Origin: Nitrospira sp. SB0677_bin_15
GTDB taxonomy: Bacteria; Nitrospirota; Nitrospiria; Nitrospirales; UBA8639
DNA length: 45,065 bases
NCBI GenBank assembly: GCA_009842645.1
Contig: VYFB01000042.1
Coordinates: forward strand, 1 to 45,065
Direction: 5' to 3'
The notes under the pieces are model-generated. The model had not been told where the DNA came from. It searched no databases and saw nothing but the letters and a program-made list of their open reading frames with translations. Positions 7,429 through 15,246 of the stretch are shown piece by piece. A program made the position numbers and the translations under genes. The first letter of the stretch is position 1. Each line of letters opens with the position of its first letter.

Positions 7429-9861
7429 ATGCGTAAAAACCTGCCACCCGTAGAATTGTTTCTCGGAAAAACGATACCGCAATTTTCTGGATATGAGATT
7501 CTAGAACATATTGCATCGGGCAGTAATGGTCATCTGTTTCGAGCATTTGACAAATCGATAAACAGTACCCTTGCATTCAAAATCATTCCTGCTGACAACT
7601 TGCAGCCTGACCATTTGGAAGAAGCAAGGAAAGCCAATCGTTTAGAAAATTCATCCGTTGTCAGTTGCCATAGTGTTATCGAATATTCATTCGCCAACGT
7701 GCCTTGTGTCATTTTTATATACGATTACGTGAAGGGTAAAAATCTGAGAGATTATATAAGACAGGATCAATCGAACATCAATGTACTTTTCATTGAGAAC
7801 TTTTTGCGATCAATGTTCGGGATATTGCACGAATTAAAAGAACGTAAATTGACTCATGGCGATCTGCATGCGGGTAATATTCTTATCTCGAAATCTGAAT
7901 ATGATATCTATGGAAAAATAATGTTCCGAGTAACAGACTTCGGCGTTGGTAAGTTATCAGGACATTTAGCGCATCCTAACGACTATTTCTATGTTGCGGA
8001 AATTCTCAAGCAATTGCTGGAGTGCGTGGAATATCAGGATTGCGAAGGTCGGGATCGATATGTCTACGATATACTTCGACATGATTTTTTGGAAAGGCAT
8101 TTAACTGAGACAAACCCTATGGCTGACCAACTTGCTATGAATCCACAGAAAATGCTGGAAAAACTGGATTCTTTAGATGATCAGTATTCAGCTAAAAAGA
8201 AGCACTCGGCCTCTACGCTTGTAACACCTTTTGACTACCCCAACTGTGAGCAAATCGGAAACTCCCATCTATTGCTCAAGAACCTCTATTCAGATCGCTT
8301 GCTTGGACTTTCGGAAATTCAGGCACGATCCAATCTGATGCTGACCGGACCTCGAGGATGTGGAAAGACCACCGTCTTTCGTGCATTAAGCCTCGCCTAC
8401 TTAATTGCAAACACAAAAGACAAGCCGGACGACCTAGACTATATTGGCATTTATTATAGATGTGACGATCTGTACTTCGCGTTTCCAAGATATAAGACAC
8501 CTGAACGCCTTGAAGCACTGGACGTACCCTTGCATTTCTTGATCGTCACGTTGCTGGCAACTGCTCTGGAGCAGATAGGCACATGGGCAAAAGAGCATTT
8601 TCCAAATGAGTTCAAAAAGAAAGAAGAAGCCCTTGTTGCAGAACTTTTGGATTTATTCGGATGGTCACATATGGACAATCCAAGTGCCAGGCAGTTAGCT
8701 ACTCTGGTTACTAGGTTAAAAGTTAAAGAAAGAAAGCGTGCAGCGAATAAGCAACGCTTTGTTCATGTACAGACCGAACCTATTGAGGACTATTTCGGAC
8801 CCGGGATAATGTTTGATTCCTGTCGTCTTATCCGGAACAAATTTTCTTTCTTGCGCGACCGGCCTTTTTATTTCTTTATTGATGATTATTCACATCCCAA
8901 AATAACCAAAAACTTACAGGCAAATCTTAACCGATTACTCATGCATCGTGGCCCAGATGTTTTTTTCAAACTCTCGACAGAAAGCCCAGTTTCTTTTGCA
9001 CGTGAGGATGTTGATGGCAAACAGTTTGTCGAATCTCGTGAATACGATTTATTAAATCTCGGATTAAGGTATATCACGGAAGACTCACATCAAACTCTTG
9101 AATTCCTTGAGGATTTATTCAATCGTCGTTTCGATAAGGTTGAAGGATACCCCGTCAAAACTCTTAAAGAGCTTCTAGGATCAATGCCGCGCAATGAAAA
9201 TGACACGGCCCGAGCTTTTCGGAAGAAGAAGGGTCGAGAGAACTACGCAGGCACAGAGACCGTCACTGCCATGTGCAGTGGTGATATCGACTATATGATT
9301 CGACTTGTTGCCAGGATGGTAGAAGATTCTGGAGGGCCAGACGCACTAGCAAAAAGTAAGACAGTGCCTCGGATACCGCCAAGCCAACAACACAAGTCTA
9401 TCCGTACTGCTGCAGGTGCCTTTATGGAATCAGTGCGCACGTTGCCTCGTTGGGGAGAACAACTGGCTAAGGTAGTGACAGCGTTCGGCAACGTGGCACA
9501 TTCTTATCTCCTGTGCGAAACATCGGCCAATGCAACACATAACCCTCCACACCAAGCATCTAGGATCGAACCCTACGAACCATTACAGCTATCCCAAGAA
9601 GCCCAAAATATTCTTGATGAACTGTTGCGTTACTCAATTCTCATTGCAGATCCCCGTGGAAAGAGCCGACGGGGAGAGGTCGTGCCCAGATTTTATCTGC
9701 GACGTTATTTGATCCCTCAGTTTCTCCTGACATTCAGTCGACGAGACTCACTCCAATTGCAAAATCACGAGATTGAAACCCTTTTGCGTGAGCCAAAGAC
9801 ATTCGAGAAGGTGATGAGTCGGCGTGATCCAAATCAAGAGGACCTTTTTCCTGATGAATAG
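7429..9861 (+). CDS. Ser/Thr protein kinase - AAA (ORC/STAND-like) ATPase fusion
   Basis: Protein of 810 residues with two clear parts. Residues about 20-200 form a protein kinase: glycine loop IASGSNGHLFRA, lysine in LAFKIIP, catalytic loop HGDLHAGNIL (about 142-151) and DFG in RVTDFGVGK (about 170). The activation segment is short and there is no APE motif. Residues about 290-620 form a P-loop ATPase: Walker A GPRGCGKTT (about 306-314), Walker B FYFFIDDY (about 477-484) and a sensor-like FFKLSTE strand, in the style of ORC/Cdc6- or STAND-like defence ATPases. The C-terminal 190 residues look like a helical or winged-helix region. It follows the methylase by 2 bases. Kinases tied to methylases occur in BREX (PglW), but this fusion with an ATPase differs. 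There are no membrane segments. Confidence 0.85.
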   Translation: MRKNLPPVELFLGKTIPQFSGYEILEHIASGSNGHLFRAFDKSINSTLAFKIIPADNLQPDHLEEARKANRLENSSVVSCHSVIEYSFANVPCVIFIYDYVKGKNLRDYIRQDQSNINVLFIENFLRSMFGILHELKERKLTHGDLHAGNILISKSEYDIYGKIMFRVTDFGVGKLSGHLAHPNDYFYVAEILKQLLECVEYQDCEGRDRYVYDILRHDFLERHLTETNPMADQLAMNPQKMLEKLDSLDDQYSAKKKHSASTLVTPFDYPNCEQIGNSHLLLKNLYSDRLLGLSEIQARSNLMLTGPRGCGKTTVFRALSLAYLIANTKDKPDDLDYIGIYYRCDDLYFAFPRYKTPERLEALDVPLHFLIVTLLATALEQIGTWAKEHFPNEFKKKEEALVAELLDLFGWSHMDNPSARQLATLVTRLKVKERKRAANKQRFVHVQTEPIEDYFGPGIMFDSCRLIRNKFSFLRDRPFYFFIDDYSHPKITKNLQANLNRLLMHRGPDVFFKLSTESPVSFAREDVDGKQFVESREYDLLNLGLRYITEDSHQTLEFLEDLFNRRFDKVEGYPVKTLKELLGSMPRNENDTARAFRKKKGRENYAGTETVTAMCSGDIDYMIRLVARMVEDSGGPDALAKSKTVPRIPPSQQHKSIRTAAGAFMESVRTLPRWGEQLAKVVTAFGNVAHSYLLCETSANATHNPPHQASRIEPYEPLQLSQEAQNILDELLRYSILIADPRGKSRRGEVVPRFYLRRYLIPQFLLTFSRRDSLQLQNHEIETLLREPKTFEKVMSRRDPNQEDLFPDE

Positions 9862-10918
9862 CCATATTTCTGGAACCCCCTTGCTAAGACCGGATGAAAA
9901 ATTAAGTAAGGTAGACTGGCCGGATCTAAAAAAGATCGAGTTCCCTTCAATAGGAACTAGTGACTGTTTGTTGGTATGTGCCGGCTTTGAAGACCGTGCT
10001 ATCGAAACACTCCGACAAACCTGTAAGGCAGGGAGAACCGGTTTTTCGCTTGGCATGGTGACGTATCTTCCAGACTACGAAGAAAACAGAATCAAAGAAT
10101 TACGTGCAATCAGCGAAAAAGCTGACATCCTGACAACTGAATTTGTCTATGATCGAGCAAAGCCGACAGGTATGGGAGAAGAACTACAACGCTTCACTCA
10201 GCAATTCGATCGAGTGTTCATTGATATTTCCGGCATGTCACGCCTCCTGATCGTGCAAACATTGGTAGCACTCATCAGCGAAGAAAACGGCCAGATAAGC
10301 ATAATCTATGGTGAGGCAGAAGAATATCCACCATCTAAAGATACATTTGAACAAAACAACCAAGATGATAATGCCGGGCCTGCCCCGAGTTACCTGTCAT
10401 CCGGAATTTTTGAAATAGCAGCGACTCCCGAGTTGAGTTCTGTGTCCATGTTGGGTGAGCCGATCAGATTGATAGCGTTTCCATCATTTGCCCACGAACA
10501 GCTCACAAATTTGCTTCAAGAACTGCAACCTACTTATGCGGAATTTATTCATGGCGTACCACCAGATCCAAAGAACAAATGGCGAACAGAGGCAATCCGT
10601 AGGCGCAACCTTCTAACTCTGAATGAACTTCGGGGGAAAAAGGATCTTGAGGCGTCCACGCTTGACTACAGAGAGACGTTACATAAGTTGCTCGATATCT
10701 ATGCAGAACGTAGCATGTTTGATCGACTTGTGGTCGCCCCTACCGGCAGCAAGATGCAGGCTGTCGCCGTGGGGTTATTCCGTGCGGTGCTTCATGACGT
10801 ACAAATCGTTTACCCGACGCCACAAACTTTCACAGAACCCGGTAGATATACTTTAGGGCTTCGGCAACTGTACAAGGTTGATCTCCCAACCGAGGCAATA
10901 AAGGCCTGTGCCCGATAA
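9854..10918 (+). CDS. Unknown Rossmann-like protein of the methylase-kinase operon
   Basis: Protein of 354 residues from the ATG at 9854, which overlaps the kinase stop (ATGAATAG). A longer frame from GTG 9824 is less likely. Two alpha/beta parts are visible. The first has LLVCAGFEDRAIETL and FIDISGMSRLLIVQTLVAL (strand-helix units with a conserved D-I-S-G-x-x-R). The second, near the end, has RLVVAPTGSKMQAVAVGLF followed by VQIVYPTP and a final YTLGLRQLY. Such strand-loop-helix motifs with S/T-G/K resemble ligand-sensing Rossmann folds (CARF/SAVED-like), but I cannot assign a family. It may sense a nucleotide or act as a partner of the kinase-ATPase. An imperfect repeat hairpin lies downstream. 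Confidence 0.75.
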   Translation: MNSHISGTPLLRPDEKLSKVDWPDLKKIEFPSIGTSDCLLVCAGFEDRAIETLRQTCKAGRTGFSLGMVTYLPDYEENRIKELRAISEKADILTTEFVYDRAKPTGMGEELQRFTQQFDRVFIDISGMSRLLIVQTLVALISEENGQISIIYGEAEEYPPSKDTFEQNNQDDNAGPAPSYLSSGIFEIAATPELSSVSMLGEPIRLIAFPSFAHEQLTNLLQELQPTYAEFIHGVPPDPKNKWRTEAIRRRNLLTLNELRGKKDLEASTLDYRETLHKLLDIYAERSMFDRLVVAPTGSKMQAVAVGLFRAVLHDVQIVYPTPQTFTEPGRYTLGLRQLYKVDLPTEAIKACAR

Positions 10919-11043
10919 ACGCCGATTAGTCCTAACATGTTGTCGCGTTTCACGCGACGTTTGCCACAGACATTTTTCCATCTAGCCCCGAGCCAAGAAC
11001 GCATCAAAAATTTTCATACAGAGCAGATGAGTTGAAAGACAAC

Positions 11044-11076
11044 TCCAAATCTACCAATAAGACGCTTTTGAACGGT
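11044..11076 (+). pseudogene. Possible diverged remnant of the res 5' end
   Basis: The stretch AAATCTACCAATAAGACGC and the following TTTTGAACGG align without gaps to the beginning of res (AAACCTACCAACAAAACGC then CCTTGAGCAG). Nearly all differences are transitions. The reading frame is closed. It is too short and diverged to be certain, but two stronger copies of the same sequence lie at 11591 and 12505. Confidence 0.3.
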
Positions 11077-11082
11077 CCGACT

Positions 11083-11190
11083 TGTCATTCCCGACGGTAG
11101 TAATCGGGAATCCAGGGTCTTTTGTCTTCACGGACGCAGAACAAAGCAAAGAACCTGGATCCTCGATTACAAATGTCGAGGATGACAGAA
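11083..11190. repeat. Dispersed repeat, family B, paired inverted copies
   Basis: One unit (GTCATTCCCGACGGTAGTAA then TCGGGAATCCAGGGTC) is followed by an inverted unit (CCTGGATCCTCGATTAC then AAATGTCGAGGATGACAG). Together they form a large imperfect hairpin. It lies in the 350-base gene-free gap after the methylase-kinase operon and could act as a transcription end. Confidence 0.6.
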
Positions 11191-11269
11191 AGAGGTCTTT
11201 GTTATGACAATGGTTCTCAGACGTTCCTTTTCATCTCTTCTATAACTAGCAACCGGAGGTTTCTGAGCA

Positions 11270-11542
11270 ATGAAATTTAACGTAACGGTTGATCGAGACG
11301 AAGACGGGGTATGGATTGTTGAATGCCCTGCAATCCCAGGTTGTGTGAGTCAAGACAAAACAAAGGGTGAGGCTCTCGACAACATCAAGGAAGCTATTGT
11401 GCTGTGCCTTGAGGTACGTGCAAAAGAAGGGGAAATAGCTACGCTCTCCGTTCCTCATCACAAAGAAGTCGCCAAAGGAACCCCGAGAAGCCTGATCCGC
11501 TCTGCAGGTCTTACTGGCGACGAATTTTGTGCCGCCAAATAA
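11270..11542 (+). CDS. HicB-HicA chimera (fused antitoxin and toxin remnants)
   Basis: Protein of 90 residues. Residues 1-58 are a HicB antitoxin start: MKFNVTVDRDEDGVWIVECP, then AIPGCVSQDKTKGEALDNIK and EAIVLCLEVRAKEGE. From about residue 60 the sequence changes to what looks like the end of a HicA toxin: SVPHHKEVAKGTPRSLIRSA then GLTGDEF, matching the P-x-H-x-x-x-x-x-K-G-T-L-R-x-I-x-R-x-A-G-L-x-x-x-x-F ending of HicA. The catalytic start of HicA (with its histidine) and the DNA-binding end of HicB are absent. The simplest reading is an in-frame deletion that joined neighbouring hicB and hicA genes. A good ribosome site (GGAGG, 11255-11259) remains, so the fusion may still be made. Confidence 0.7.
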   Translation: MKFNVTVDRDEDGVWIVECPAIPGCVSQDKTKGEALDNIKEAIVLCLEVRAKEGEIATLSVPHHKEVAKGTPRSLIRSAGLTGDEFCAAK

Positions 11543-11590
11543 TGAATATGTCGAGCAGTCCCAAATCAAGTACGGGACAAAATACCCCTC

Positions 11591-11701
11591 GTGCAACTCA
11601 AAACCTACCAACAAAAAGCCCTTGAGCAGTTGGATCATTGGCTTGGGGTACTCAAGGCAACGCAGCTTTTCACGTTCTGCGGATTGCCATATGGCATGTA
11701 A
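11591..11701 (+). pseudogene. In-frame Res-Mod mini-chimera (remnant)
   Basis: From GTG 11591 a 36-codon frame reads VQLKTYQQKALEQLDHWLGV and then LKATQLFTFCGLPYGM. The first 22 residues copy the start of Res (MHLKTYQQNALEQLDRWLGA at 12699). The last part copies the end of Mod (ITFCGLPY at 6235), with 22 of 23 bases identical over TCACGTTCTGCGGATTGCC and the following RTATG. The order res-start then mod-end is the reverse of a normal mod-res operon. It is therefore a recombination scar rather than a simple internal deletion, unless it lost the middle of a res-mod tandem. Too short to be a working enzyme. Confidence 0.75.
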
Positions 11702-11791
11702 AGTGGCTAGAATCCGTGAAGTAAGAGGAGAGGTCTGGCCATGAACAGACAGAAATAGTGCGATACACTGACTCACAAAGAGAGAACGCAT

Positions 11792-12037
11792 ATGAAATCA
11801 ATTGACAAGAATATAGTTATAGCTTCGGACGGCAAACTCCCGCCGGCCTTCCGCGAGGCATTTGGCCGAAAGGCCCGTGTGATTGTTCATCTACAAGAAG
11901 ACGAACACAGGAAAACGCAAGGGGCAAACCATCCGATGGATCTCGCAGGCAAGATTCGGGCATTCCGAGACGTTGATGACCCTGTCACCTGGCAATCTGC
12001 CCTTCGAGATTCGTGGAAACGCGGTTTGGGCAAATGA
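11792..12037 (+). CDS. Antitoxin of a VapBC-type pair (AbrB/MazE-like start)
   Basis: Protein of 81 residues. The N-terminal part (IVIASDGKLPPAFREAFGRK then ARVIVHL) resembles a swapped-hairpin AbrB-type DNA-binding domain with the D-G-x-L-P-x-x-F pattern. The C-terminal part (DLAGKIRAFRDVDDPVTWQS) is the toxin-binding tail common in small VapC partners. The ribosome site AGAGAG precedes the ATG. Its last codons overlap the toxin start (ATGA at 12034-12037). It would neutralise the PIN toxin and repress its own operon. Confidence 0.8.
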   Translation: MKSIDKNIVIASDGKLPPAFREAFGRKARVIVHLQEDEHRKTQGANHPMDLAGKIRAFRDVDDPVTWQSALRDSWKRGLGK

Positions 12038-12405
12038 ACTCCGAGCGTTTTTTGGTCGATACCAACATTTTCATTCTGCTGTTCAATAATCGTCTGACAG
12101 ACCCCCTCCCCGATGGAGAAATCGCGTGCTCAGTCATTACTGAAATGGAATTGCTGTCTTCTCCGGCAATGACTTCACCGGAAGAATTGTTGATTCGTGA
12201 GATGCTTGCCAGCATGACTATCTATAGCATCGATCAGGATGTGAAAGAAGAAGCTATTCGCTTGCGACGAAAATCCAGGCTCAAGTTGCCGGACGCAATT
12301 ATTGCCGCCACTGCTATGTGCCACGATGCCGTTCTGGTGACAAACGACAATGAGATGCAAGACGTGCCGGACCTGAAAAGCCGGCAGTTAGCGGTCAGAC
12401 AATAG
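12034..12405 (+). CDS. vapC: PIN-domain ribonuclease toxin (VapC family)
   Basis: Protein of 123 residues from the ATG at 12034 that overlaps the antitoxin stop. All four acidic positions of the PIN active site are visible: D in FLVDTNIFILLF, E in SVITEMELLSS, D in LKLPDAIIAATA, and D in VLVTNDNEM. VapC toxins cut tRNA or rRNA when freed from their antitoxin. The intact motifs suggest a working module, unlike the broken toxin-antitoxin genes on both sides of it. Besides any role in defence it may help keep the island in place. Confidence 0.9.
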   Translation: MNSERFLVDTNIFILLFNNRLTDPLPDGEIACSVITEMELLSSPAMTSPEELLIREMLASMTIYSIDQDVKEEAIRLRRKSRLKLPDAIIAATAMCHDAVLVTNDNEMQDVPDLKSRQLAVRQ

Positions 12406-12504
12406 ACCTCAAGCGATGCATGGAAAAAATGAGGTAAAGGTCTTACCATAACGGCCTGTGACATACCCGGACGGGTCCTACGCTGTTTTAATCACTCAAG
12501 GTTT

Positions 12505-12654
12505 ATGCAACGCAAAACCTGCCAACAAGACGCCCCGCCGCTGACCAATGAACAAAAGTTTGAACTCGATCGGCGTTTGGATGCGTATGAAAAAGACAAG
12601 ATCAAGGGCCGAGAAGCCTCCGAGGTCGTGGCTTCCCTAAAAGAACGGTTATAA
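12505..12654 (+). pseudogene. Res-start / addiction-module antitoxin chimera (49 codons)
   Basis: The frame MQRKTCQQDAPPLTNEQKFE continues with LDRRLDAYEKDKIKGREASE and VVASLKERL. The first 10 codons copy the res start (AAAACCTGCCAACAAGACGC against AAAACCTACCAACAAAACGC at 12708). From PPLTNEQ onward it is the second half of a RelE-partner 'addiction module component' (TIGR02574-type), whose usual first half (a helix that ends LALVEALWDSL-like) is missing. It lies 45 bases before the true res start. Expression is uncertain. Confidence 0.65.
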
Positions 12655-12698
12655 ATTTCAACGAGACACAGTCATCTCACACCTTCCTTATTTCTTCA

Positions 12699-15230
12699 AT
12701 GCACTTGAAAACCTACCAACAAAACGCCCTTGAGCAGTTGGACCGCTGGCTTGGGGCGCTTAAAGAGGCGCATAAAGACGCGGCGGACGGCGTAGAGTTT
12801 TACGCGAAAAAGAAAAGACCTATTCCCGAAGAATTGAAAAACTATCCCCTCTCCGCTTGGAACAGCTTGAAAGAGCAGAACGTTCTCCCTGGCATTTCGG
12901 ACAACGGAACTCTTACAATCCCCGACTACATTTCCCGAACCGGAACGTCCGGTGCGCCCATCCCGCACGTCTGCTTGAAGGTGCCGACCGGGGGTGGGAA
13001 GACCCTTTTGGGCGTTACCGCGCTTGAGCGTATCAAGCAGGACGTGGGCTTCGTGTTGTGGATCGTGCCTACCAGGGCGATCTACGAACAGACGCTCAAG
13101 GCTTTCAGGACCCGCGAGCATCCGTACAGGCAGATGCTTGAGAGAATTTCCGGCGGCAAAGTCAAACTGTTGCAGAAGGACGACCGCTTCACCCGGCAGG
13201 ACGTCGAAAGCCGGCTCTGCATCATGACGCTGATGCTGCCGTCTGCCAACAGACAAAAAGGGAGGGACTTCCTCAAGATATTTCGTGACAGCGGGAGCTA
13301 CACTTCGTTTTTTCCAGAACAGGACGATCCAACCGCCAACCGCGCACTTTCAGAACGGCACCCGGACCTTGAGAAGAACAACACCGCCGGCTCGGCGAAG
13401 CACAGCCTGATCAACGTGCTGAAATTGATCCGCCCCACGGTCATTCTGGATGAAGCACACAAGGCATACGGGCCAAACGACAAGAACAATCGTGAGTTCG
13501 TCAAGTCCGTCAATCAACTCAATCCCCGCTTTGTGCTCGAACTGTCCGCCACGCCCAAAATCGGCATTAGCAACATCCTGGTCAACATATCGGGAACCGA
13601 GTTGCAGGCCGAGGAAATGATCAAGCTGCCGATAGAGATTCACAGCTTCGGCAACTCGGACTGGAAACACACGCTTGCCGAAACCCAGCGGAAATTACAG
13701 GAACTGGAAACCGAAGCGCAGAGACTGCAAACACGGGAAAACCGCTATATCCGTCCAATCGCCCTGGTCAGGGTCCAGCGGACGGGCGGAGAACAACGGG
13801 GCAGAGGAACCATCCATTCGGAGGACGTGCGGGAGCATCTGATCCAACAGCTTGCCGTGCCGCAAGACCGGATCAGGGTGCAATCGTCGGAACAGAAGGA
13901 ACTCACGGGCGAGGACCTGCTTGGCGAAACAAGCCCCGTCCGCTGGATTATCACCAAGGACGCCCTCAAGGAAGGCTGGGACTGCGCGTTTGCCTACGTG
14001 CTGGCTTTATTGGACGACACCACGGCAACCACGGCCATGACTCAGATGACCGGACGGATCATGCGACAGCCTCACGCGCGCAGAATTGAGCAAAGCGAAG
14101 CCCTGAACAGGTGCTATATTTATTGTTACAACACGAACGTGGGCGTAGCCGTCGAAAGGGTCAAGGCCGGGCTGGAAAACGAGGGGCTGACCGGGCTTGG
14201 CAATACCATTAGAGGCGCTGGTGAAGGAGACGCACCGCAACCACAAACCATCAAGCGCCGTCCAAAATATAAAAGACTTCAGATCTTTCTCCCGCAGGTT
14301 CTGCACGAAGAAGGGTACAGGTGGCGTCCGCTTGATTACGACCGCGACATCCTGGGAGCAATCAATTGGAGCGAAATCGACGTGGGCGAGGCGGTGAATC
14401 CGGACGACGATGACACGATTCGGGAGATCATCGCGACAGTTGACGTTCAGGGGGATAGACGTATCTTCGATGAGGCCCTTGAAACCGGCGAACGGTTGAG
14501 CCTTGATTATTTCGTCCGGCGGCTGACGGACGTAGTGCCCAACCCGTGGCAGGCTGCACGAATGACAGCGAACTTCCTCAAAAAGCATACGGGATACGAC
14601 GATTCAAAACTGTTGAATAACCGGATTTATCTCTCGGAGGTTTTGCGCCGGAGCATCAAGGAAGACCTGGACAAGAAAGCCGAGTCGGTTTTTCGCAGCA
14701 AGATCAAAAACGATGCGATCAGGTTTCACCTCGAGACCGACGAGAAGTTGGATTATGAACTGGAGAAATCGCTTGAGGTTTACGTGTCCAGTCAGGAAAG
14801 AGCGCTTCAGGGTGAACACGGACTGCCGATACAACAGAGTCTGTTCGATCCCGTGCATGAAAGCAACTTCAATGGACTCGAAAAGGATTTCGCGCTGTAT
14901 CTGGACAAGAGCAACGCTATCTCCTGGTGGCACAAGATCGCTGCAAAACAGCAGTATCATCTCCAAGGATGGAGACGGCAGCGGGTCTATCCGGATTTCG
15001 TCGCCTGTCAGCGGGGGGATGGAAGGCTTCTGATCCTCGAAACCAAAGGCATTCATCTGAAGGGGAACGAGGATACGAATTACAAGCAGCAACTGCTTGC
15101 AACCCTCGAAGCAGCATACAACAAAGCCGATGACAGGGGCGAAATGAGAGTCTGCGAACCACCCGCTGTTTTCAGGATGATGTTTGAGGATCGCTGGAAA
15201 GAACAGGCCAACGCGCTTGTTGCGGAATAG
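12699..15230 (+). CDS. res: Type III restriction enzyme subunit (Res)
   Basis: Protein of 843 residues. Superfamily 2 helicase motifs: Walker A VPTGGGKTLLG (about 94-104), motif II ILDEAHKAYG (about 249-258), motif III ELSATPKIG, and motif VI in MTQMTGRIMRQPHARR (about 448-463). The C-terminal nuclease of PD-(D/E)xK type is intact: YPDFVACQRGDGRLLILETK (about 763-782) has PD and ExK. With Mod it would cut after translocating between head-to-head unmethylated sites. Both ends of this gene are duplicated nearby: 5' copies at 11591 and 12505, and the last 100 bases at 21107-21206. The ATG at 12699 is chosen by family length and the MHLKTYQQ start. Confidence 0.95.
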   Translation: MHLKTYQQNALEQLDRWLGALKEAHKDAADGVEFYAKKKRPIPEELKNYPLSAWNSLKEQNVLPGISDNGTLTIPDYISRTGTSGAPIPHVCLKVPTGGGKTLLGVTALERIKQDVGFVLWIVPTRAIYEQTLKAFRTREHPYRQMLERISGGKVKLLQKDDRFTRQDVESRLCIMTLMLPSANRQKGRDFLKIFRDSGSYTSFFPEQDDPTANRALSERHPDLEKNNTAGSAKHSLINVLKLIRPTVILDEAHKAYGPNDKNNREFVKSVNQLNPRFVLELSATPKIGISNILVNISGTELQAEEMIKLPIEIHSFGNSDWKHTLAETQRKLQELETEAQRLQTRENRYIRPIALVRVQRTGGEQRGRGTIHSEDVREHLIQQLAVPQDRIRVQSSEQKELTGEDLLGETSPVRWIITKDALKEGWDCAFAYVLALLDDTTATTAMTQMTGRIMRQPHARRIEQSEALNRCYIYCYNTNVGVAVERVKAGLENEGLTGLGNTIRGAGEGDAPQPQTIKRRPKYKRLQIFLPQVLHEEGYRWRPLDYDRDILGAINWSEIDVGEAVNPDDDDTIREIIATVDVQGDRRIFDEALETGERLSLDYFVRRLTDVVPNPWQAARMTANFLKKHTGYDDSKLLNNRIYLSEVLRRSIKEDLDKKAESVFRSKIKNDAIRFHLETDEKLDYELEKSLEVYVSSQERALQGEHGLPIQQSLFDPVHESNFNGLEKDFALYLDKSNAISWWHKIAAKQQYHLQGWRRQRVYPDFVACQRGDGRLLILETKGIHLKGNEDTNYKQQLLATLEAAYNKADDRGEMRVCEPPAVFRMMFEDRWKEQANALVAE
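15131..15230 (+). repeat. 100-bp direct repeat, left copy (res 3' end)
   Basis: The last 100 bases of res, ending exactly at its TAG stop, recur at 21107-21206 with two differences. The two copies bracket the FGE / sulfotransferase / P450 block. Sequence similarity stops at the stop codon on the right and near TGACAGGG on the left. Confidence 0.95.
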
Positions 15231-15246
15231 CGCAGAACGCACTCGG

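Noticed and set aside
11246-11791. 181-codon frame on the minus strand
   Set aside because: Overlaps the HicB-HicA chimera and the Res-Mod remnant, both of which match known protein sequences on the plus strand, and has no recognisable domain.
4601-15230. Complete BREX or DISARM system from methylases, helicase and kinase
   Set aside because: PglZ/BrxZ, BrxC, DrmA and DrmB are not present, and the helicase is a type III Res with a PD-ExK nuclease paired to Mod.
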